Positions 28,031-37,515 of a stretch of 64,000 bases of DNA are shown in pieces. A program made the translations under genes and the position numbers. The first letter of the stretch is position 1. The number at the start of each line of letters is the position of its first letter. Under the pieces are notes generated by a model that saw only the letters and a program-made list of their open reading frames with translations, was not told where the DNA came from and made no database searches. Source of the DNA: Faunimonas pinastri (lineage in GTDB: Bacteria > Pseudomonadota > Alphaproteobacteria > Rhizobiales > Afifellaceae); the NCBI RefSeq assembly GCF_900110915.1, contig NZ_FOFG01000010.1:86470-150469 (forward strand), read 5' to 3'.

Positions 28031-29287
28031 TTAGTCGCTCCGCTTCGACCGCTCCTCCCCCAGCCAGCGCAGCGTGCCTTCCGCCGCCGCCACGCCGGAC
28101 GCGAAGCTCGCCTGCAGGAGATAGCCGCCGGTCGGCGCTTCCCAATCCAGCATTTCGCCGGCCACGAAGGTGCCGGGCACTTTGCGCAGCATGAAATCCG
28201 CGTCCACCTCGCTCCACCGGACCCCACCGGCGCTGGAAATGGCACGCGCAAGCGGCTGCACCCCGACAAGCCGCAGCGGCACGGCCTTGATCAATGCGGC
28301 CAGCGAAGCAGGATCGCGCGGCAGGGCCGCACCAGCGGTTTCGCGCAGCAGATTTGCGGCGAGCGGCGACAGCCGCAGCGCCTTCCTCAGACGATTGGCG
28401 AGCGATTGGCTTTCCGGCGTTCGGGCAAGGCGCTCGGCCAGTGCGTCCGCCGGCATGTCCGGCCGGAGATCGATGTGCAGCACGGCCTCGCCATTCGCTT
28501 CCACCGCGTCACGCAGGGCTGAGGACAGCGCGTAGACCACGCCCCCCTCGATGCCATAGGCGGTCACCACCGCCTCCCCGCGCGCCGCCTGCCCGCCGAA
28601 GCTCGCGGCAATGCCTTTCAGAGGCTCACCGGCGAAACGATCGCGAAAGATCTCGCTCCAGACGATATCGAAGCCGCAATTGGCAGACCGGAACGGCGTC
28701 ACCTCCACGCCACGCTCGCCAAGGTCAGGCACCCAGGCCGCATTCGAGCCAAGCTTCGGCCAGCTCGCGCCGCCGAGCGCCAGCAACGCGGCGGCCGGCC
28801 GGACCGTTTCCACCGGCCCGTCGGTCCCGGCAAAACGAAGCGCGCCGGTGTCATCCCAGCCCTGCCATTCCGAGCGGAAACGGAAGCTCACGCCCGCTGC
28901 CGACAGACGGGAAAGCCACGCGCGCAGCAGCGGCGATGCCTTCAGCGCGCGCGGAAACACCCGCCCGCTGGTGCCGACAAAGGTTTCCTGCCCCAGCGCC
29001 TCCGCCCACGCGCGCAGGGCGTCCGGGGAAAAGCGGTGGATCGTTGGATCGAGCCTCTCCCGCGCCGCGCCGTAGCGCCCGAGGAAACGGTCCAGCGGCT
29101 CGGAATGCGTGAGGTTCAGCCCGCCGCGCCCGGCCATCAGCAGCTTGCGTCCCGCCGTGGGCATGCGGTCGTGGACGGTCACGCGCGCACCGGCGGCGCT
29201 CAGCACCTCGGCCGCCGCGAGCCCTGCCGGTCCCGCCCCGATGACAACGATTTCGGCGTCGGTCGCCCTTGTTGCAGTCTCTATCAT
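28031..29287 (-). CDS. HI0933-family FAD-dependent oxidoreductase (TIGR03862-like)
   Basis: Flavoprotein of 418 residues. The N-terminal FAD-binding GxGxxG motif reads IVVIGAGPAGLAAAEVLSA, followed by MPTAGRKLLMAGRGGLNLTH, the signature of the HI0933/BaiN family. The C-terminal FAD closure is VPGTFVAGEMLDWEAPTGGY. The physiological reaction is not established. It is divergent from the ABC exporter gene across a 212-bp gap. Confidence 0.85.
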   Translation of the reverse strand: MIETATRATDAEIVVIGAGPAGLAAAEVLSAAGARVTVHDRMPTAGRKLLMAGRGGLNLTHSEPLDRFLGRYGAARERLDPTIHRFSPDALRAWAEALGQETFVGTSGRVFPRALKASPLLRAWLSRLSAAGVSFRFRSEWQGWDDTGALRFAGTDGPVETVRPAAALLALGGASWPKLGSNAAWVPDLGERGVEVTPFRSANCGFDIVWSEIFRDRFAGEPLKGIAASFGGQAARGEAVVTAYGIEGGVVYALSSALRDAVEANGEAVLHIDLRPDMPADALAERLARTPESQSLANRLRKALRLSPLAANLLRETAGAALPRDPASLAALIKAVPLRLVGVQPLARAISSAGGVRWSEVDADFMLRKVPGTFVAGEMLDWEAPTGGYLLQASFASGVAAAEGTLRWLGEERSKRSD

Positions 29288-29499
29288 GACTGCTTTTCGG
29301 CTGGATCGTCATCGGGGGCAAGCTCTGTCTGGCCCTCGCGCCAACGGTGTCGGGAAGCCCTCTTCGACTTGCCGTGCGCCGCGTCCTTGCCTACCTTTCA
29401 GGCATTCACGCAGTGACGGCTCCGCGGTCCCTGCTTCCCGGCGCCCGCCGCTCCCCGGATCGGCCGCGGCGCCAACCTGCTTCGGCAAACAGGATCGAC

Positions 29500-31305
29500 A
29501 TGGCAGCGGCATCGCGCGGCGGGGCGGAGAGTTTCCGATCCGTCCTCACTTTCACTTTCCGTCACTGGCGCCGCCAGGCCCCGCTGGTCGCGCTGGTCGC
29601 CTCCGCCATGCTGCTATCCACGCTTGCGGACGTCTTCATGCCGGTCTTCGCCGGGCGGATCGTGGATGCCGTCGCGCTGGACGGCGCGGACAAGGCGGCC
29701 GGCCTCCACAAGGCGCTTTGGGCGCTGGGCGCGATGGTCGGCCTCGGCGTGCTGATGGCGGGCCTGCGCTACGTCGGCTTCGCCGGCATTTCGGAGATGA
29801 CGCTGCGCATCATGACGCGGGTCGGGCAGGATGCGTTCTGGCGCATCCAGCGCTTTTCCACCGACTGGCACGCCAACAATTTCGCGGGTTCGACCGTGCG
29901 AAAGATCACGCGCGGCATGTGGGCGCTCGACCTCATGGACGACACGCTGCTGCTGTCGCTGTTGCCTTCGCTGGTCGTTCTCCTCGGCTCCACCCTGCTT
30001 CTCGGCTGGCACTGGCCGGTCATGGGCCTGCTCGTGGCGCTCGGCAGCATCGGCTACATCGCGCTTACGGTCTCGCTCTCCATCCTCTATGTCGCGCCCT
30101 CCGCGCGTCTCGCCAATATCTGGGATACGCGGCTTGGCGGCCTGCTGGCCGATGCGGTCAGTTGCATCTCCGTGGTGAAGGGCTTCGGCGCGGAGTGGCG
30201 CGAGGACGCCCGGCTCGCCAGCCTCCTGGGCAAATGGCGCGGCCGAACCTATCGCAGCTGGATGCGCGGCACCTCCAACAGCACGCTGCAGACCCTTGTC
30301 CTGCTCGTGCTGCGCGTTGCGGTGATAGGGCTGGTGCTTTGGCTCTGGTGGCAAGATCGCGCCAGCCCCGGCGACATCGCCTACGTGCTGACCACCTTCT
30401 TCCTGATCCAGGGTTACCTGCGCGACATCGGCCTGCAGGTCCGTAACCTCCAGCGCTCGGTGAACGACATGGAGGAACTCGTCGCCTTCCACGCCGATCC
30501 CCTTGGCGTGGCCGACGCGCCGGGCGCCCGGCCGATCCGCATCGCTGCCGGCGGCATCGTCTTCGACCACGTGAACTTTCATTACGGAAAGCACGAGACG
30601 CCGCTCTACAGCGATCTCGACGTTGCGATCAGGCCGGGCGAGCGCGTCGGGCTGGTCGGCCATTCCGGCTCCGGCAAGACTACCTTCGTCAAGCTGATCC
30701 AGCGGCTCTACGACCTGAGCGGTGGCCGTATCCTGATCGACGGACAGGATATCGCAGACGTCACGCAGGCTTCCCTGCGCCAGCAGATCGCCATCGTGCA
30801 GCAGGAGCCGATCCTGTTTCACCGCAGCCTGGCGGAGAATATCGCCTATGGCCGGCCGGACGCCTCACAGGGCGAGATCGAACACGCGGCACGGCTGGCC
30901 AACGCGCACGACTTCATCCTGCGGCTGCCCAAAGGCTACGGCACGCTGGTGGGCGAGCGCGGCATCAAGCTTTCCGGGGGAGAACGCCAGCGGGTGGCGC
31001 TCGCCCGCGCCTTTCTGGCGGATGCGCCGATCCTGATCCTCGACGAAGCCACGGCAAGCCTCGATTCGGTGTCGGAGGCGCTGATCCAGGAAGCGATGGA
31101 GCGGCTGATGCAGGGACGCACCACCATCGTCATCGCCCACCGGCTTTCCACCGTGCGAACGCTCGACCGCATCCTCGTTTTCGACCGCGGCCGCATCATG
31201 GAGGAAGGCACCCATGGCGAGCTCGTCGCCCGGGAAAGGGGGATCTATCGCAGCCTTTTCGAGCGCCAGGCGATGGATCTGGCAGCCGGTTTGCAGGTCG
31301 CCTGA
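29500..31305 (+). CDS. ABC exporter, fused permease and ATPase (MsbA-like)
   Basis: Half-transporter of 601 residues. The N-terminal domain has six transmembrane segments (for example SMLLSTLADVFMPVFAGRIV and TLLLSLLPSLVVLLGSTLL). The C-terminal ATPase has Walker A GHSGSGKTTFVKLI, a Q-loop in VQQEPILFHRSLAENIAYG, signature LSGGERQRVALARAF, Walker B ILILDEATASLDS and the H-loop in IVIAHRLST. The ATG at 29500 is used since upstream residues are not family-like. Substrate unknown; lipid, peptide or drug are possible. Confidence 0.85.
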   Translation: MAAASRGGAESFRSVLTFTFRHWRRQAPLVALVASAMLLSTLADVFMPVFAGRIVDAVALDGADKAAGLHKALWALGAMVGLGVLMAGLRYVGFAGISEMTLRIMTRVGQDAFWRIQRFSTDWHANNFAGSTVRKITRGMWALDLMDDTLLLSLLPSLVVLLGSTLLLGWHWPVMGLLVALGSIGYIALTVSLSILYVAPSARLANIWDTRLGGLLADAVSCISVVKGFGAEWREDARLASLLGKWRGRTYRSWMRGTSNSTLQTLVLLVLRVAVIGLVLWLWWQDRASPGDIAYVLTTFFLIQGYLRDIGLQVRNLQRSVNDMEELVAFHADPLGVADAPGARPIRIAAGGIVFDHVNFHYGKHETPLYSDLDVAIRPGERVGLVGHSGSGKTTFVKLIQRLYDLSGGRILIDGQDIADVTQASLRQQIAIVQQEPILFHRSLAENIAYGRPDASQGEIEHAARLANAHDFILRLPKGYGTLVGERGIKLSGGERQRVALARAFLADAPILILDEATASLDSVSEALIQEAMERLMQGRTTIVIAHRLSTVRTLDRILVFDRGRIMEEGTHGELVARERGIYRSLFERQAMDLAAGLQVA

Positions 31306-31406
31306 GCACTGTGATCTCGAAATGGCCGGATTGTTGCGAATCTGTTAAAAATGTGCGCGACGGTCGGTGGGGCCCGTCGCCTTTCATTGCGAGCAGAGCC
31401 ATAATC

Positions 31407-32111
31407 TTGGTCACCGACGAAACGCGTACCCGACCTACTCTTCGATTCAAGGGTCGTTCCTTCTTGGCCCTCGTCCTCGCGCCGGAAGCGCCGCTTGAGG
31501 ACTGGTTTACCGATCTCGACGTTCTGGCGGAGCGATCGCCGGGATTCTTCGCCGGTCGCCCGGTGATCCTCGACGTCGCCGCCGTGACGCTGGAAAAGGC
31601 GGAGCTTACCAAGCTCATCGCCGACCTCAGCGAGCGGAACGTGCGCGTCATGGCGATCGAGGGCGCCGAGCCGCAGATGCTGGGCCTCGGCCTGCCGCCG
31701 CCCCTGACGAGCAACCGCCCGGACAGCGAGGTGGAAGTGCCGGATCTTTCGCCGGACGAGCCGCCTCCCCCGCCGCCGAAACCCTCCACGCTGTTCGTCG
31801 AGACTACCGTGCGCTCCGGCCAGACAGTGATGCACTCGCATGGCGACGTGACCGTGCTGGGCGCGATCGGCTCCGGCGCGGAAGTGATCTCCGGCGGATC
31901 GATCTATACGTTCGGCGCCCTTCGCGGTCGCGCCATTGCCGGCACGACGGGCGATATCGACGCGCGCATCGTCTGCCGCAAGCTGGAAGCAGAGCTTGTC
32001 TCGATCGACGGCTTCTATAAGACGGCTGACGATATGGATTCAGCGTTGCGCGGGCGTCCCGTCCAGATCTGGCTGGAAGGCGACGCGATCAAGATGGCAG
32101 CACTGGACTAA
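31407..32111 (+). CDS. minC: Septum site-determining protein MinC
   Basis: FtsZ polymerisation inhibitor, 234 residues. The N-terminal domain starts at RFKGRSFLALVLAPE; a Pro-rich linker (PDEPPPPPPKPS) leads to the C-terminal beta-helix domain with VRSGQTVMHSHGDVTVLG, GGSIYTFGALRGRAIAG and ARIVCRKLEAELVSIDG. There is no ATG near the domain start. The TTG at 31407 fits homologue N-termini and has a weak GAGCAGAG upstream; a GTG at 31311 in the same frame is the other choice. It is the first gene of minCDE. Confidence 0.88.
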   Translation: MVTDETRTRPTLRFKGRSFLALVLAPEAPLEDWFTDLDVLAERSPGFFAGRPVILDVAAVTLEKAELTKLIADLSERNVRVMAIEGAEPQMLGLGLPPPLTSNRPDSEVEVPDLSPDEPPPPPPKPSTLFVETTVRSGQTVMHSHGDVTVLGAIGSGAEVISGGSIYTFGALRGRAIAGTTGDIDARIVCRKLEAELVSIDGFYKTADDMDSALRGRPVQIWLEGDAIKMAALD

Positions 32112-32128
32112 CGGAAAGAGGTGGGACG

Positions 32129-32947
32129 ATGGCCAAGGTTCTGGTCGTGACATCAGGCAAGGGCGGCGTCGGCAAGACGACGTCCACGGCGGCTTTGGGT
32201 GCAGCACTGGCGCAGAATGGGAGCAACGTCGTCGTCATCGACTTCGACGTCGGCCTCCGCAATCTCGACCTCGTCATGGGCGCGGAACGTCGGGTCGTCT
32301 ACGACCTGATCAACGTCGTGCAGGGCGATGCGAAGCTCGCGCAGGCTCTGATCCGCGACAAGCGGCTGGAAAACCTGTCTCTGCTCCCGGCCTCGCAGAC
32401 GCGCGACAAGGACGCGCTGACGGAGGATGGCGTGGCGCGCGTGATCGAGGAGCTTCGCGAGAAGTTCGACTGGATCATCTGCGACAGTCCCGCCGGCATC
32501 GAACGCGGCGCGACGCTCGCCATGCGCCACGCGGACATGGCCGTCGTGGTCACCAATCCGGAAGTGTCGTCGGTTCGCGATTCCGACCGAATCATCGGCC
32601 TGCTCGATTCCAAGACGGCGCGCGCTGAGTCCGGCGAGCGCATGCCCAAGCACCTCCTGCTCACCCGCTACGACCAGGGACGGGCCGAACGCGGCGAGAT
32701 GCTGAAGGTCGACGACGTGCTGGAGATCCTCTCCATCCCGCTGCTCGGCATCATTCCGGAAAGCGAGGAAGTTCTCCGCGCCTCCAATGTCGGCTCTCCC
32801 GTGACGATCAACAGCCCGACCAGCGCTCCGGCGCGGGCCTATGCGGAAGCCGCGCGCCGGCTGGCCGGCGAGGACATCGCCGTCACCGTTCCTTCGGAGA
32901 AGAAGGGCTTCTTCGGCAAGCTCTTCGGGCGGAGGGCTGCTGCATGA
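32129..32947 (+). CDS. minD: Septum site-determining ATPase MinD
   Basis: Membrane-cycling ATPase that recruits MinC, 272 residues. The deviant Walker [18 protein letters not shown] (residues about 8-24), [25 protein letters not shown] and [17 protein letters not shown] are visible. The C-terminus [13 protein letters not shown] forms the amphipathic membrane-targeting helix. SD AAAGAGGTGGGA precedes the ATG. It overlaps minE by 4 bp (ATGA). Confidence 0.96.
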   Translation: MAKVLVVTSGKGGVGKTTSTAALGAALAQNGSNVVVIDFDVGLRNLDLVMGAERRVVYDLINVVQGDAKLAQALIRDKRLENLSLLPASQTRDKDALTEDGVARVIEELREKFDWIICDSPAGIERGATLAMRHADMAVVVTNPEVSSVRDSDRIIGLLDSKTARAESGERMPKHLLLTRYDQGRAERGEMLKVDDVLEILSIPLLGIIPESEEVLRASNVGSPVTINSPTSAPARAYAEAARRLAGEDIAVTVPSEKKGFFGKLFGRRAAA

Positions 32948-33216
32948 ACCTGCTCAGCATCTTCAACAAGCGCACTTCCGCGCCGGTTGCCCGTGATCGC
33001 CTGCAGATCCTGCTGGCTCATGAGCGCAGCTATTCCGGTCAGTCGGATCTCGTGACCGCGTTGCGGGAAGAGATCCTCGCCGTGATCGCCAAGCACGTGA
33101 ATGTCGATCGGGACAAGGTGCTGGTGAAAATGGACCGGGGCGATGCGGTCTCGACGCTCGAGGTCGATATCGAAATCCCGACGCCGACCAAGCCGAAGCT
33201 GGCGGCCAGCGCCTGA
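32944..33216 (+). CDS. minE: Cell division topological specificity factor MinE
   Basis: MinD ATPase activator of 90 residues. The N-terminal amphipathic MinD-binding segment ([10 protein letters not shown]) is followed by [20 protein letters not shown], the conserved contact helix, and a topological specificity domain ([20 protein letters not shown]). It is translationally coupled to minD by ATGA and ends the min operon, convergent with the methyltransferase gene 18 bp away. Confidence 0.95.
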   Translation: MNLLSIFNKRTSAPVARDRLQILLAHERSYSGQSDLVTALREEILAVIAKHVNVDRDKVLVKMDRGDAVSTLEVDIEIPTPTKPKLAASA

Positions 33217-33234
33217 AGGAACTTCGGCGCGGGG

Positions 33235-34032
33235 TCAGCCGGTGAGCTGATGCAGGACGATGCCGGACGTCGTGGCGACGTTCAGGGAATCGAACCCTGT
33301 CGCCATGGGAATGCTCACCGTCTTCGTGCGGGCGAGCACTTCCGGCGAGAGTCCCGGCCCTTCCGCGCCGAAGATCACGGCCGTTCGACCTGACCTGACG
33401 AACCGGCGCAGCGGCGTTGCTCCGGCCGGGCTGAGGGAGACCGCCTCGAAACCGTGCCGCTCGATCAGCGCGATCCCGTCCTCGCCCTGGCCGAGCCGGG
33501 CATAGGGCACGCTCAGCGTCGCGCCGACGGAAACGCGCGTCGCCTTGCGATAAAGCGGATCGCAGCAGGTTTCGTCCAGCAGGAGGCCGTCCGCGCCGAA
33601 CGCCGCGGCGTTGCGGAAAATACCGCCAATATTATCGTGGTTGGCAATGCCGAAAAGCACCACGATCAGCGCGTCGGGCCGGGCATTGGCGCAAAGTTCG
33701 TCGGCTGTCGGCGCTGCCATGCGCCGCCCGAGCGCCAGGATACCCCGATGGAGGTGGAAGCCTGCAATCCCGTCCAGAACAGCTTGCCCGGCGGTGTAGA
33801 CAGGTATCGTGTCAGGCAATTCCGAGAGGATCGGCATCAGGCTTGTCAGCCGCTTCTCGGCGATCAAAACCGAGAGCGCCTCGTGATCCGGGCTGCGTGC
33901 GAGCATGCGCAGCACCACTTCGCCCTCGGCGATGAACAGACCCTGCCGGCCGACGAGATCGCGTTCGCGGATGTCGCGATAGCCGGCGATCCGCTCGTCA
34001 GCGGCGTCCTCGATTGCGATGATGTCGGGCAT
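33235..34032 (-). CDS. TrmH/SpoU-family RNA methyltransferase
   Basis: SPOUT-class 2'-O-methyltransferase of 265 residues. An N-terminal substrate-binding domain (RDLVGRQGLFIAEGEVVLRM) precedes the knotted catalytic domain with IANHDNIGGIFRNAAAFGAD, the FGAEGPGLS motif and SIPMATGFDSLNVATTSGIV. These are SPOUT motifs 1-3, with the catalytic Arg in motif 1 and Asn in motif 3. The target RNA (rRNA or tRNA) cannot be decided from sequence. Confidence 0.88.
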   Translation of the reverse strand: MPDIIAIEDAADERIAGYRDIRERDLVGRQGLFIAEGEVVLRMLARSPDHEALSVLIAEKRLTSLMPILSELPDTIPVYTAGQAVLDGIAGFHLHRGILALGRRMAAPTADELCANARPDALIVVLFGIANHDNIGGIFRNAAAFGADGLLLDETCCDPLYRKATRVSVGATLSVPYARLGQGEDGIALIERHGFEAVSLSPAGATPLRRFVRSGRTAVIFGAEGPGLSPEVLARTKTVSIPMATGFDSLNVATTSGIVLHQLTG

Positions 34033-34151
34033 ATAGAACCGCGTCCTGGTGACAGGCCCGGAATGGGCGACTTGGCGCGGCGAACAGACAAGATTGCGCC
34101 GCGACGGGTCAACCCGCCGCGGCCGGAAACTGACGTCAGGTCAGCGCAAGA

Positions 34152-34340
34152 TCAATAGTGGCGCGTCTTCTTCGTCGTGGTCGTCGTGGTGGTCTTTGCC
34201 GGAGCCGGAGCCGGGGTCACGGCATCCACCGCATTGTTGGTATCGCGAGCGGCGCCGCGGAAGGTGTTGGCGCAGCCAGCCATGCTGAGGCCGGCGAGCG
34301 TCAGGGCGAGAAGAACGGAACCAGTGCGAATTGTCGTCAT
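34152..34340 (-). CDS. Entericidin-like small lipoprotein
   Basis: 62-residue protein with a short lipoprotein signal (TGSVLLALTLAGLSMAGC; lipobox MAGC) and the entericidin-like stretch CANTFRGAARDTNNAVDAV. The rest is an Ala/Pro segment and a run of seven Thr before KKTRHY. The ATG at 34340 follows GGGGAG at a suitable distance. Entericidin family members are stress-related membrane lipoproteins; the basic Thr-rich tail is unusual for them. Confidence 0.72.
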   Translation of the reverse strand: MTTIRTGSVLLALTLAGLSMAGCANTFRGAARDTNNAVDAVTPAPAPAKTTTTTTTKKTRHY

Positions 34341-34539
34341 TGTATGCTCCCCACAAAAGGTACGGCCCGAACTGCGGGCGGCCTCAAGGCGGGACATCAA
34401 CGTTCAACAAGCCTGACTGTTCCCGGCTTACTTTTCGGTCAGATTGTCACAGACACCGACACCGCCGCATCGTGCCGCGAACGCTCTTGGCCTGGAGGGC
34501 TGAGGCCCTAACTCATGTCCGAGCAAAGGATGCAGGCTG

Positions 34540-35367
34540 ATGCGCAAGATCGATTTCGCGGGAAAGAGCGTGCCCGTCCTGGGCCAGGGCAGTTGGAAAA
34601 TGGCGGACCGGCCGGCTGACCGGCAGGACGAGATTGCCGCGATCCGACGCGGCCTCGACCTTGGGATGACGCTGATCGACACGGCGGAAATGTATGGCGA
34701 GGGGGAGACGGAGACCTTGCTCGGGGAAGCCCTGGAAGGACGACGGGACGAGGTCTTCCTCGTCAGCAAGGTCTATCCGCACAATGCCGGTCGCCGCGAG
34801 GCTGTGAAGGCCTGCGAGCGCAGCCTTCGCCGGCTCGGGACGGATCGGCTGGACCTGTATCTCCTGCACTGGCCCGGCAGCATCCCGCTGGAGGACACCG
34901 TGGCCGCGTTCGATGAACTCATGCAGGCCGGCAAGATCGGCCGCTGGGGTGTCAGCAATTTCGACGTGGAGGACATGGAGGATCTCTTCGACGCGGGCGG
35001 AGAAGCCTGCGCGACCAACCAGATCCTCTACAACCTGACCCGCCGCGGCCCCGAGCGCGACCTGCTGCCCTGGCTTTCCGAACGCAACATCCCGGCGATG
35101 GCCTACAGCCCCGTCGAGCAGGGCCGGCTCACTCGCTCGCGTGCGCTGGGGGAAATCGCCGAGAGCCGCGGGGCCACGCCGGCCGAGATCGCGCTCGCAT
35201 GGGTACTCCGCCGGCCCGACATGGTCGCGATTCCGAAAGCCTCGCGCATCCCGCATGTGGAGGAAAATCGCGGGGCGGCGGATCTGGAATTGACGTCGGC
35301 CGATTTGGAAAAGCTGGACAAGGCCTTTCCAGCGCCCTCGTCACGCAAGGCGCTGGAGATGCTGTGA
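34540..35367 (+). CDS. Aldo/keto reductase
   Basis: NADPH-dependent reductase of 275 residues, AKR superfamily. The catalytic tetrad is visible: Asp in LIDTAEMYGEGETE with Tyr in the same stretch, Lys in VFLVSKVYP, His in LYLLHWPGSIP. Cofactor-binding stretches GVSNFDVEDME and AIPKASRIPHVEEN are in place. The physiological substrate is unknown. It is divergent from the entericidin-like gene and convergent with folD. Confidence 0.9.
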   Translation: MRKIDFAGKSVPVLGQGSWKMADRPADRQDEIAAIRRGLDLGMTLIDTAEMYGEGETETLLGEALEGRRDEVFLVSKVYPHNAGRREAVKACERSLRRLGTDRLDLYLLHWPGSIPLEDTVAAFDELMQAGKIGRWGVSNFDVEDMEDLFDAGGEACATNQILYNLTRRGPERDLLPWLSERNIPAMAYSPVEQGRLTRSRALGEIAESRGATPAEIALAWVLRRPDMVAIPKASRIPHVEENRGAADLELTSADLEKLDKAFPAPSSRKALEML

Positions 35368-35388
35368 TGCGATCGCCGGTTCCACCGA

Positions 35389-36318
35389 TCAGACGATGAT
35401 CGGCGCGAGTTCCGGCCGGCCGAGAAGGCGAGCAGCGGCGGTGACGGTATTGGCCATCAGCAGCGCGATCGTCATGGGGCCGACGCCACCCGGCACCGGC
35501 GTGATCGCACCGGCGACCTTCACGGCACCGTCGAAATCCACGTCACCGACGATGCGCGTCTTGCCCTCACCCTTTTCCGGCGCGGCGATGCGGTTGATCC
35601 CGACATCGATGACGCAGGAGCCGGGCTTCACCCAATCGCCCTTCACCATCTGCGCCTGACCCACCGCCGCCACCAGGATATCCGCCCGCCGGCAGATCGC
35701 CGGCAGGTCGCGGGTCCAGCGGTGCGCCACGGTCACGGTGCAATTCTCCTGCAGGAGAAGCTGGACCACCGGCTTGCCGACGATATTGGAGCGTCCGATC
35801 ACCACGGCATCGAGCCCGGAAAGATTGGGGCCGAGCGCATGCTTCATCAGGATGATGCTGCCGGCCGGCGTGCAAGGCATCAGGGCCTCGTCGCGAGCAC
35901 CGGCGGACAGCCGTCCGACATTGATGGGGTGGAAGCCGTCGACATCCTTCTCCGGACTGACGGAGAGCAGCACCTTCTTCTCGTCGATATGCTTGGGCAG
36001 CGGCAACTGGACAAGGATGCCGTGGACGGCCGGATCGGCGTTGAGCCGCTGGATCAGCGCCAATAGATCGGTCTCGCTGGTTTCCACCGAGAGCGAATGC
36101 TGCTCGGAATGGAAGCCGCATTCCTCCGCCTTCAGGCTCTTGTTGCGGACATAGACGCGGCTTGCCGGATCTTCGCCGACCAGCACCACCGCCAGCCCCG
36201 GACGGACTCCGGTCTCGGCCTCCAGCTGGTTGCGAGCGCCCTTGACCCTCTCGATCACGCCGGCGGCCACCGCCTTGCCGTCGATGATGTCAGCCGTTCC
36301 GTTCGCTTCTCTTTCCAC
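35389..36318 (-). CDS. folD: Methylenetetrahydrofolate dehydrogenase / cyclohydrolase
   Basis: Bifunctional one-carbon enzyme interconverting 5,10-methylene-, methenyl- and 10-formyl-THF with NADP. About 309 residues: [37 protein letters not shown] (catalytic Tyr and Lys), [11 protein letters not shown], Rossmann [12 protein letters not shown] and the signature [18 protein letters not shown]. No ATG lies near the domain start; GTG at 36318 is the best start, although its SD (GGGAT or an adjacent AGGAC) is poorly spaced. Ends 21 bp from the convergent aldo/keto reductase gene. Confidence 0.92.
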   Translation of the reverse strand: MEREANGTADIIDGKAVAAGVIERVKGARNQLEAETGVRPGLAVVLVGEDPASRVYVRNKSLKAEECGFHSEQHSLSVETSETDLLALIQRLNADPAVHGILVQLPLPKHIDEKKVLLSVSPEKDVDGFHPINVGRLSAGARDEALMPCTPAGSIILMKHALGPNLSGLDAVVIGRSNIVGKPVVQLLLQENCTVTVAHRWTRDLPAICRRADILVAAVGQAQMVKGDWVKPGSCVIDVGINRIAAPEKGEGKTRIVGDVDFDGAVKVAGAITPVPGGVGPMTIALLMANTVTAAARLLGRPELAPIIV

Positions 36319-36421
36319 GTCCTGATCCCGATATCCGCCGGTCCGTCTTGCGGCGCACAATGGCCATATCCGGCTCGCCTCGCAACCTCCAGCGGAAGCC
36401 CGCCGGCGGCGGCGGCGCACA

Positions 36422-36453
36422 AAAAAGCTGCCGGCTTTCGCCGACAGCTTTTT
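36422..36453. terminator. Terminator downstream of the DUF1328 gene
   Basis: Hairpin with AAAAAGCTG (36422-36430) and CAGCTTTTT (36445-36453), extended inward by CGGC/GCCG past one mismatch. On the minus strand the stem is followed by a run of T, so it ends the DUF1328 transcript before folD. It would also work on the plus strand. Confidence 0.82.
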
Positions 36454-36474
36454 CCTCCCGAATGAACAGGAGCG

Positions 36475-36645
36475 TTAGACGCGTCGTCCGCGAACCGCGC
36501 CGAAGATAGCGGAGATCAGGAACAGGACGATCGCAACGAAGAAAATGATCTTGGCAATCCCAACGGCAGTACCGGCGATACCACCGAAACCGAGAACAGC
36601 GGCGATCAGCGCGATCACCAGAAACGTCAGAGCCCAACCGAGCAT
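36475..36645 (-). CDS. DUF1328 (YtjA-like) small membrane protein
   Basis: 56-residue, almost wholly hydrophobic protein with two transmembrane helices and the family sequence [18 protein letters not shown] between them, ending in a basic GRRV tail. The ATG at 36645, with GGAGGG upstream, gives the usual N-terminus [15 protein letters not shown]. Function unknown; the family is widespread and often stress-induced. Confidence 0.88.
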   Translation of the reverse strand: MLGWALTFLVIALIAAVLGFGGIAGTAVGIAKIIFFVAIVLFLISAIFGAVRGRRV

Positions 36646-36767
36646 AGCACCCTCCATCTCACGGCACGATCATCGTGCCTTCGCGAGACAAACGCGGAAA
36701 GCCGGCTTTGGTTCTCCCTTCAGACGAAATCGACTGCATCAATGTCTCCGAAGCTGTGGAAAAGTCC

Positions 36768-37370
36768 TCACGCACTCGCGTCAGCCGCCCTTTCCAGGCG
36801 TTCCAGCATCATGGACTGCACGAGGATCAGCGTCTTGGCATCCTCGATCGCGCCGGCTCGCGCCATGCGGAAGAGCTCGGGGATCGGGATCTCGACGATC
36901 TCGATGTCCTCTCCCTCATCCTCCACGCCGCCGCCCTTGCCGACGCGGTCGGTGGAGGAAACTTCCGCTATATAGAGGTACATCCGCTCGGTGAGCGTGC
37001 CCGCGGACGGAACGACGGAGCCGTGGGCCTTCAACTCGCGCAGGCGGAAGCCGACCTCCTCCTCCGCCTCGCGGCGAGCGCATTCCTCCGCGCCCTCGCC
37101 CGGATCGATGATGCCCGCGCACGCTTCCAGCAGGAACGGACCGTCGCCGACGCTCATCAGACCGGAGCGCCATTGCCGGACCAGAAAGGCCACGTCGCGG
37201 TCCGGGTCGATCGTCAGCACCACCGCCGCATGGCCGTGATCGACGACCTCTCGATCCGTCGTCCGCCGTTCTCCGTGCGCATCGGTGGTTTCGAAGACGA
37301 CCTTCTCGACCGTGTTCCAGCCCTTGAAGATGAGCTCGCGGGAGACGATCCGGGGAGGAATGACGGTCAT
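36768..37370 (-). CDS. NUDIX hydrolase (ADP-ribose pyrophosphatase-like)
   Basis: 200-residue pyrophosphohydrolase. The complete Nudix box GIIDPGEGAEECARREAEEE plus VGF lies near residues 94-116; RQWRSGLMSVGDGPFLLEAC just before it resembles the NudF/ADP-ribose type. Substrate is probably a nucleoside diphosphate sugar, not proven. The gene is divergent from pepN across 145 bp. Confidence 0.87.
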   Translation of the reverse strand: MTVIPPRIVSRELIFKGWNTVEKVVFETTDAHGERRTTDREVVDHGHAAVVLTIDPDRDVAFLVRQWRSGLMSVGDGPFLLEACAGIIDPGEGAEECARREAEEEVGFRLRELKAHGSVVPSAGTLTERMYLYIAEVSSTDRVGKGGGVEDEGEDIEIVEIPIPELFRMARAGAIEDAKTLILVQSMMLERLERAADASA

Positions 37371-37515
37371 GGGGAACGATCCGGAAGAGGATGAAGGGAG
37401 GCCTGTCCTGATTGTCCGGATCGCGCCGCAAAGGCAACAGCCATATTGATGCGGGACCGTCCGCCGCCTTTCATTCGCCTTGGCCTGCCGCTAAACGAAT
37501 GGTGAGGAGAGGCAC

